From JBPEXY01 sp052031065 (GTDB lineage: Bacteria; Pseudomonadota; Gammaproteobacteria; Immundisolibacterales; Immundisolibacteraceae), in contig JBPEXY010000268.1 in the NCBI GenBank assembly GCA_052031065.1, positions 1 through 6,126 of the forward strand: DNA of 6,126 nt, in the 5' to 3' direction. The notes beneath the pieces are model-generated. The model did not search any database and was not told the origin of the DNA. It saw nothing but the letters and a program-made list of their open reading frames with translations. Within the stretch, counting starts at the first letter, position 1. Every line of letters starts with the position of its first letter. Shown one piece after another: positions 5,367-6,126 of this stretch. The position numbers were made by a program, and so were the translations under genes.

Positions 5367-6047
5367 CTTGCTGGCAGCTTCAGGGGGACTCTGCGCAAAC
5401 CCGCAGTGGGGCCATCCATAACCCCAGCGCCATGGCAAGCCACTGCAGGGCATGCCACCCAACCTCACTGCCTGGTAAATCATATCGGCTATGAGCGGGT
5501 AGAGCCGGTCTAGCTGTGAGGAAAGAAGGTCTGGGTCCAACGGGGCTGACTTAATGGGAGCAGTACCGACGGCAGATCTGGATTCCCCGAACCGCGCCAT
5601 CAATAATTGGCTATCGTCACGACTATCGAGCACACACTGCCTGAGCTGTTGGTCAGCGGCCAACCGCCTGGCATAGCCGTGCTCTCCACTGCCCTGCCAG
5701 TAGGCGCGATCGTGCTCTACGCAGCATTGCTGCCAGGGCGGATAATCTTCGCCGCGGTCGACCAGGTCCGGCACCCACTGGCTGAAAGTTCGCCAGGCAT
5801 CGGAAAGCCCGCCACTGCAACCATCGGAAACAAAGGGGGCGATTTTGGCTGCGCGGCGCCGGGTGTCAATCAACTGCCGATGGAGTATCTCTTCCAGTCT
5901 CTGCAGAGGTGCCTGCACCTCGTCTATGACTGACTCTGTAGATCCCGCCACGCTTGAAGTGGTAAACACCTTTTCCTCGGCGTAGCTATGGACTGTTGCA
6001 AAGCACAGCAATAGCACGCCACACCATAAGGTCAGGCCGCGCAACAC
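5349..6047 (-). CDS. Secreted phospholipase A2-like cysteine-rich protein
   Basis: A 232-residue protein from a GTG start. Residues 1-23 are a classic signal peptide (LRGLTLWCGVLLLCFATVHSYA, then EE), so it is exported. The mature part holds six cysteines (77, 108, 109, 138, 201, 215), enough for three disulfides. FVSDGCSGG (72-80) resembles a Ca-binding loop. WQQCCVEHDRAYW (105-117) matches the secreted phospholipase A2 active site: adjacent cysteines, catalytic His112-Asp113 and a Tyr three residues later (Tyr116), as in His48-Asp49-Tyr52. The usual Cys of CCxxHxxC is Ala here. The C-terminal GMPCSGLPWRWGYGWPHCGF is distinctive, and the tail is low-complexity. A phospholipase-like or lipid-binding role is inferred, not shown. 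The GTG directly abuts the upstream gene's TGA and has no clear Shine-Dalgarno sequence, suggesting translational coupling. Confidence 0.75.
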   Translation of the reverse strand: MLRGLTLWCGVLLLCFATVHSYAEEKVFTTSSVAGSTESVIDEVQAPLQRLEEILHRQLIDTRRRAAKIAPFVSDGCSGGLSDAWRTFSQWVPDLVDRGEDYPPWQQCCVEHDRAYWQGSGEHGYARRLAADQQLRQCVLDSRDDSQLLMARFGESRSAVGTAPIKSAPLDPDLLSSQLDRLYPLIADMIYQAVRLGGMPCSGLPWRWGYGWPHCGFAQSPPEAASKPVAEQ

Positions 6048-6126
6048 TCAGGCGGTATCGTAGTTAAACAGGCCGCGGTTGGTAATAATTTCGACCACCG
6101 ACTCAGGGACCTGGTCTTCCCAGTCT
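6048..6126 (-). CDS. C-terminal fragment of an unidentified gene, truncated by the window edge
   Basis: On the minus strand one frame stays open from the right edge to a TGA at 6048-6050. It encodes the final 25 residues (DWEDQVPESVVEIITNRG, then LFNYDTA). The codons look like ordinary coding sequence, and the stop directly abuts the GTG of the PLA2-like gene, a typical operon junction. The fragment is too short for me to name a family. The gene would precede and be cotranscribed with the PLA2-like gene. Confidence 0.6.
   Translation of the reverse strand, partial: DWEDQVPESVVEIITNRGLFNYDTA

Noticed and set aside
5607..5933. A plus-strand open frame opposite the PLA2-like gene
   Set aside because: It is a shadow of a gene with a signal peptide and a conserved CCxxHD motif.

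Overview
The window looks like a chromosomal piece of a mid-GC gammaproteobacterium. The best taxonomic clue is a YcgL-family gene, a family I know essentially from Gammaproteobacteria. The other genes are densely packed, use GTG starts often, and encode exported proteins of the Gram-negative type. There are no tRNA or rRNA genes, transposases, phage genes or CRISPR arrays. I cannot name a genus.

Left block (177-1796, all minus strand, transcribed right to left): a cysteine-type glutathione peroxidase, then an exported Ala/Ser/Lys-rich low-complexity protein, then a Sel1-repeat protein. The genes overlap or nearly abut, so they probably form one operon, perhaps for oxidative or envelope stress. 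Bases 1-176 hold nothing I can assign.

Middle block (1886-4067): a divergent pair sharing a 217-bp intergenic region. On the minus strand is an amidohydrolase-2 (ACMSD-like) TIM-barrel enzyme. On the plus strand is a DapA/NAL-superfamily class I aldolase or lyase. Both keep much of their family's catalytic core but depart from it at a diagnostic position: Phe replaces the first His of the HxH metal motif, and GGFVAEA replaces GTTGES. The intergenic region carries inverted repeats that could be operators. This is the best candidate for an uncharacterised catabolic module.

Right block (4185-6126): a YcgL gene and, divergent from it with only 18 bp between, a membrane-anchored zincin with HELLHTLGASD plus a possible Met-turn (metzincin-like). 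Convergent to that is a secreted six-cysteine protein with a phospholipase A2-like CCxxHDxxY motif. Between these two convergent genes lie a 16-bp tandem repeat and a likely terminator. At the right edge is the C-terminal end of another minus-strand gene, whose TGA directly abuts the GTG of the PLA2-like gene.
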